DNA from: Chamaelirium japonicum
Taxonomy: Eukaryota; Streptophyta; Magnoliopsida; Liliales; Melanthiaceae
Length of the DNA: 64,000 bases
Direction: 5' to 3'
NCBI GenBank assembly: GCA_947650365.1
Contig: OX393557.1
Coordinates: 48,746,418 to 48,810,417 of the forward strand
Every line of letters starts with the position of its first letter. Position 1 is the first letter of the stretch. A program made the translations under genes and the position numbers. Below the pieces are notes generated by a model, which did not search any database, was not told the origin of the DNA, and was given only the letters and a program-made list of their open reading frames with translations. Of the stretch, positions 59,471-64,000 are shown piece by piece.

Positions 59471-62400
59471 AATTTTATCCTAACGTCACTGCCATCTGGC
59501 CAGTGTACTTTTTCTCGCGAGTCTCAACCGGAACTGTATAACCAATTTTCAAGGCCTCCGAAGGGTTAGTGCGTATGTATCCGCCAAATCCTCCGAAGAG
59601 AAAGTGCGTAGCCGCCAAAGCCTCCGAAGAGTCAGTGCATATGTATCCGCCAAATCCTCCGAAGAGAAAGTGCGTAGCCGCCAAAGCCTCCGAAGAGTCA
59701 GTGCGTATGTATCCGCCAAATCCTCCGAAGAGAAAGTGCGTAGCCGCCAAAGCCTCCGAAGAGTCAGTGCGTATGTATCCGCCAAATCCTCCGAAGAGAA
59801 AGTGCGTAGCCGCCAAAGCCTCCGAAGAGTCAGTGCATATGTATCCGCCAAATCCTCCGAAGAGAAAGTGCGTAGCCTTACTATGTCCTCTACCGGACAG
59901 TCACAACCCACCGCCAAAGTTCCCAAGGAACAGTGCGTTATCTTACAATGAGAGTTTCTATCGAGACATTGTATAATCTGCTAACCATAAGAATTCTAAC
60001 CACCACATTCCACCTCCTGGTGCACTCTTTGAAACCATTATTCTCAAGGGTCTGCATCATTACTAGAGGGATCCATTCTAAGAGAGCATTCATACCATAA
60101 ACATCAAACAAGAAAGACTTATGTGGATCGAAGAAATTTAGCAAGGAGAAAATAATGGACAATCCTAAAACACCGACTAGGTTTCTAGTACTAAAGGTCA
60201 AAGGAAATCAAGGAATCCTAAACACCGGCTAAGTTTTTAATACTAAAGGTCGATGGAAATCAAGAAATCCTAATTTTCCTCCTACAGTGATATAAGAAAA
60301 AGTAATTACCTTACTACGATTTCTCAAAGCCAAAGGTCACCTACCTATATGAAAAACCATTAGGTTCAACGATCGTTGCCACTACTATCTACTCAGTACA
60401 ACTGTCAACGTCCTAATTATGGACAATGCAACCCTAACCTGCCAAAGTCCCAAGCAGTAACAGTGCCTCACCAAATTCTCATTTGGATCTTATTCCATAA
60501 TTTGCTTTCAAAATAACTCCTCAAAGTTATCCTGTTCAGATGCACGACGCACACAACCACAAAAAGGTCTAACACCTACCAAATATAAAATTCTCTTACT
60601 ATAGCTAGATAAAAACTCAACTCTACAATATTATTACTAAAATACAAATGGAAACCTACATGATTGATTATCACATTAGGTTCGTAAAGAAGGACACTCT
60701 CTCTTCTTATGGCCACTCTGGCCACAGATGTAGCATACCCCCTTCAATGGGCATTCCTTTCGAACATGGCCCTCTTGTCTGCAGTTATGACATAATAGTT
60801 TATGTCACTCAATCATAGACAGTTCTTAGTTACAGATCAATTCCTCAACCAAAACCAGTTCTCCAAGTATGATTAACCCTAGGTCCTTATCCTTAGAAAT
60901 AATCGCTATACCACCACTAGCTACTACGAGAATTCTATCGACTCAATATCTATACAATCTCTAGAAAACATTCTAACACCACTAGAGCCTAAACATTCCA
61001 AAGAAAGAATCGCAAGACACAAACCACATCCTAACAAAACCCCTAGGAACATATCCCTAAGCTCTGATACCAGCTGTCACGCCCCAGAAATCTGAAGACC
61101 GATCCCTGGGGTGTGAGGTGAGAGAAAGAAGAGGGTTTTCGGGTCTGGTCAATTAATTACACCAATTTGGGTTCTCACAGGGCTTCTACGCTCTCTAATA
61201 TGAAAAACAAGAAGAAGGGGGAAACAAGAGGGGAATCTTTTAAATTTGATTTTTCGAAAAACATTTTTATTAAAAAGCAAAGAAAAAGAATTGTCAATAG
61301 AGAGAAGACATTATCTAGTCAAGCTCAACCTTCAAAAGTCATATCCTCCCAGTATGTGTGACCTGTCGATGCCACTACATGCTGACAGGAATTTATTTGA
61401 GGGAGCACGAGGCTCAAGCCTCCTACGGCTAGCCAAGTGGTCTCATCCACGCCCTAACACTCAAGTGCACCAGTCTAGAGTTCCTATCTACAGGGTTAAT
61501 CAATTTAGTCATTTATATGCATTTATATTTTCATCATGATCTATCCTAGGCTTGGGGCCTTGAGGAGAGGCCTACCCAAAAGAATTCAGCTGGAACCATT
61601 GCAACTACAACCATAGAATACTAACTAACTAATAAGAACTCTTATTCCAATACAATTACAATATCTGAAGAGAAAGGACTACAAGATTGACGTACTAAGC
61701 CAAAAGATAACACTGCAACTCTAACTCCGCCTCTGGACTCCTACTGCTACTCCTGAGCCTCTGAACCTGCACTGAGCCTACTCGTGGGAAAGAGTAGCCC
61801 CCAATAGGAAATTGGGAGATTAGCCAAATTAATGGCTAGTGACATCCTAATAGCCTTTAATAATATGAGACAACTAATCTTAATAAATTAAGATGAGATC
61901 TATCAGTTCTAGTAAAATCAATGTTTGCAGAATGATACCTAAACCTATCAGTAGTCTATATTCACATGCAATTCCTACTGTCACTAGGTTATCTAACATG
62001 AAGTTCATTCGATGTTCTACAGCATTAAAGAACAAATTAAATAAGATGTTCAGATAAAGTCACGAAGTCATCATGTAAACAGTCACTCAATTCTAAATTC
62101 ATATATAGATTAAACACACACTATCAAAATGTGAACCCCGGATATTTTGTTCATCCTGCCCCCGGTCGGGCATTACTATAGGGCCTTTTATTTCGATATA
62201 GAGGGCCAACTCTCTCGTCGTGCATCCACCAACACCATGCACTAGTCACCCAGATGATCATAAGGGGTTTCCCGTCTTTCACGGTGGAGCTCTACCGCCC
62301 AACTTGCTTTACTATGGGGACTTCAACTCCCCGGGACGGGGTTGCTAGGCCAATCCCTACTCGAGGGCACCTCCTATTGGCTTTACCACAACCCTTGCCC

Positions 62401-64000
62401 GTGACCCCTAACCTACTTAACTTCGGCTGTACGCGCAGGGTGGTTCACGGCCCTTGCGCGCACGGGGTCCCTACCCTTTAACCAGGTAGATTCTCATATA
62501 ACATATTTCAACATATATACTGAAACTACAAAAGGTATATTTAATGCTTAGCAATTTCCAACAATTTACCCCTGGTCTCGTACTGCTCTCGCAACCCATG
62601 CGACATAATAAATAAATGAAATAAGACACTCATCCCAGTGACCCGTGTGCGAGGGTTGCCATACTCCTCTCAGGAGGGTGGGTCCCGATAATTATTAGTT
62701 ATTCAATTTATTGTTTAATTTAAGGGAATCCTAATTACGGTGTCCATACAATCAAAAGCAATCATTATTATTATTTTTATTAATATTTTAAGCATGCGTC
62801 GCCGGACTCGCGACTCCGCATGCAAGGCGGGGTCCACTTGACCACATGCGACGATGCCCGGCGGGGCCCGCATGCAGTGTCATGGACACCTACCCTTAGT
62901 CATTCTCATTTCCCACTATTAAAGACCACGCAAGGGTAGTAGATGTCACCTGGTTGTCGATCGCACACGACTCCGGCTTGCTAGTTGCTTCTGATCCGTC
63001 TCCGTTGGATCACCACGATCAAGGTCTGATAATAAACACAGCTCCGCATCACACTCTATCGATTAAAACAAAAGAATCTACGATAAGGGTTCTATACCAA
63101 GGATAGTCGGGCACCCTCGATAGGGGACCAACATTGAGTCGACAGCACGCAAATCCGTGCGACTGAAGAAGTCGAACCTAAACAATACTAGGTCAAACAA
63201 GTAATTAGAAGCTAAACCTACTCATCGAATCGGGCTCGAAGAACCCTTTCCGATGGTTCCGGTTTCGCTGGAATCCGACTTCGGTCGGATGGTTCCGGGT
63301 CAAACCAGTGAAAACCGGTCTACGATCGGTTCAATAGGGTAGAAGGGTCTCTAGGGTTCCAAACTAGGTTCAAAAGGTAGGACTCAATGTTCTGAGCACA
63401 ATGCCGCTGGTTTCGTCCGAATCCGAGTTCGGACGATGAAACGGCGGTCAAACCACGGTACCGCGATAATATCGGGTCCAAGGATAAAACAGGGTATTAA
63501 ACAATATAATTACTATTCTAGACTATGACCAATAGGTAGGAATTTCCGAGCCGGTCGAAATGGCGCTGGTTTCGTCCAATTCCGAGTTTGGATGGAGAAA
63601 TGGCAGTCGAACCAAAATCGACTGGTTCACGGGTCTGGTTCGGGTGAACCAGACCGGTTCACTGTTGGGCCGGGTCTGCTGCAGGGTCGGGTCGGGTATG
63701 CAGTGGGAGGTCGGGTCGGGTCTGCATTAGGGAGTCGGGTCGGGTCTGCAGTTTAAATAAAACCTTGAAAAATTACCAAACCACCCCCCCCCTCTCCTTC
63801 TTCTCCACACGACCGAAACCAGCACGGGCTGGTTCCTGCACGCCGGCGGCCGGCGGGAGGGGCGGCCTGGAGCGCCAGCGACCGCTCGGCCGGCCTCTCC
63901 CGTGCCACCCCTACGTAGGAGGCGCGGTGGGAGGTGGCCGGAGCGCCCGTCGGAGCCCGAGGCTCGGCCGGAGGGGCTCGCATGGGGTTGCGGCCGGTGG
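59470..64000 (-). mobile_element. Ty3/gypsy fossil, internally reduced, with long LTR-like end
   Basis: On the minus strand an LTR begins at about 61076 with TGTCACGCCCCAGAAATC (the TGTCACGCCCC opening is common in plant Ty3/gypsy LTRs), next to a primer site TGGTATCAGAGC at about 61059-61070. Only about 270 bp further inside are two CCHC knuckles (CHNCRQEGHVRKEC and CYICGQSGHKKREC, about 60680-60800), so most of gag is gone. No RT is visible further left. The LTR-like region probably runs to or past the window end; GC-rich GGGTCGGGTC repeats lie at about 63665-63760. It is broken with many breaks and looks old. Confidence 0.65.
59577..59876. repeat. 66-bp tandem array, about 4.5 copies
   Basis: The unit starts CCGCCAAATCCTCCGAAGAG and is built from two related halves of about 33 bp (CCGCCAAATCCTCCGAAGAG and CCGCCAAAGCCTCCGAAGAG). 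The period is a multiple of three and stop-free, so long frames appear on both strands, including a minus-strand 22-residue repeat (SSEALAATHFLFGGFGGYIR). The copies are nearly identical. Confidence 0.92.

Noticed and set aside
59549-59926. Repeat protein genes on either strand of the 66-bp array
   Set aside because: All frames are open because the period is a multiple of three and stop-free; no start context or flanking coding signal.
59569-59976. CRISPR-like regular array
   Set aside because: The repeats are contiguous 66-bp units without unique spacers, in a plant nuclear context.

Overview
This window is nuclear DNA from a flowering plant. The evidence is a large spliced gene for a plastid-type MscS-like channel, an F-box/FBD/LRR gene, plant hAT, Mutator and PIF/Harbinger transposons, Ty3/gypsy remains primed by initiator-tRNA-Met-like sites, and AT-rich introns full of (TA)n and (CT)n arrays. 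The species cannot be named from the sequence alone.

Host genes. (1) 7819-34072, plus strand: a complete gene of 13 coding exons encoding a 691-residue MSL2/MSL3-type mechanosensitive channel. Every splice junction can be placed and the frame stays open from ATG to stop. The gene covers about 26 kb because its introns have filled with repeats. A non-coding leader lies at about 7380-7818. (2) 56912-55190, minus strand: a three-exon F-box/FBD/LRR gene of 508 residues, with an in-frame 33-bp triplication in exon 1. No other convincing host gene is visible.

Layout. 1-4637: broken Ty3/gypsy element on the minus strand, cut by the window start. 4640-5730: weak retroelement-like remnant. 5738-6446: inverted-repeat element with a (CT)n core. 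7075-7314: Mutator-type MITE with an 11-bp target duplication, just upstream of the MSL leader. 7380-34072: MSL gene, whose introns hold a second Mutator MITE (8195-8521), a hAT-like derivative (9682-11250) containing a (TA)-bounded foldback, a gypsy fossil (14390-15900), ATTTCG-rich elements (19800-20601, 28135-29272), a palindrome cluster (26390-27125) and two chains of foldback elements joined by (TA)n arrays (23137-24103 and 27552-30236). 34290-36490: MITEs and a PIF/Harbinger Myb/SANT remnant. 37242-39025: near-complete palindrome with arms of about 0.88 kb. 39396-43619: whole-length hAT element of the DUF4371 type, with 8-bp target duplication. 43711-44336: MITE and a perfect 85-bp tandem duplication. 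44737-47500: second broken Ty3/gypsy element. 48017-53098: whole-length BED/DUF659 hAT element with 8-bp target duplication; its transposase gene is split by a smaller hAT element (50200-51313). 53832-54540: short relative of that hAT. 55190-56912: F-box gene. 57000-59470: mostly featureless. 59470-64000: internally reduced gypsy fossil with a 66-bp tandem array and a long LTR-like region.

The most notable finding is the set of foldback elements separated only by (TA)n arrays inside MSL introns. Five of them, despite different outer ends, share an internal block of about 50 bp (CTTAGATAG followed by CACCCACAAAAAATCA), usually as two facing copies. This looks like a family that targets, or is held together by, TA microsatellites. 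Both autonomous hAT elements have lost their transposase partly through TGG codons turned into TGA or TAG, as expected from deamination of methylated DNA.
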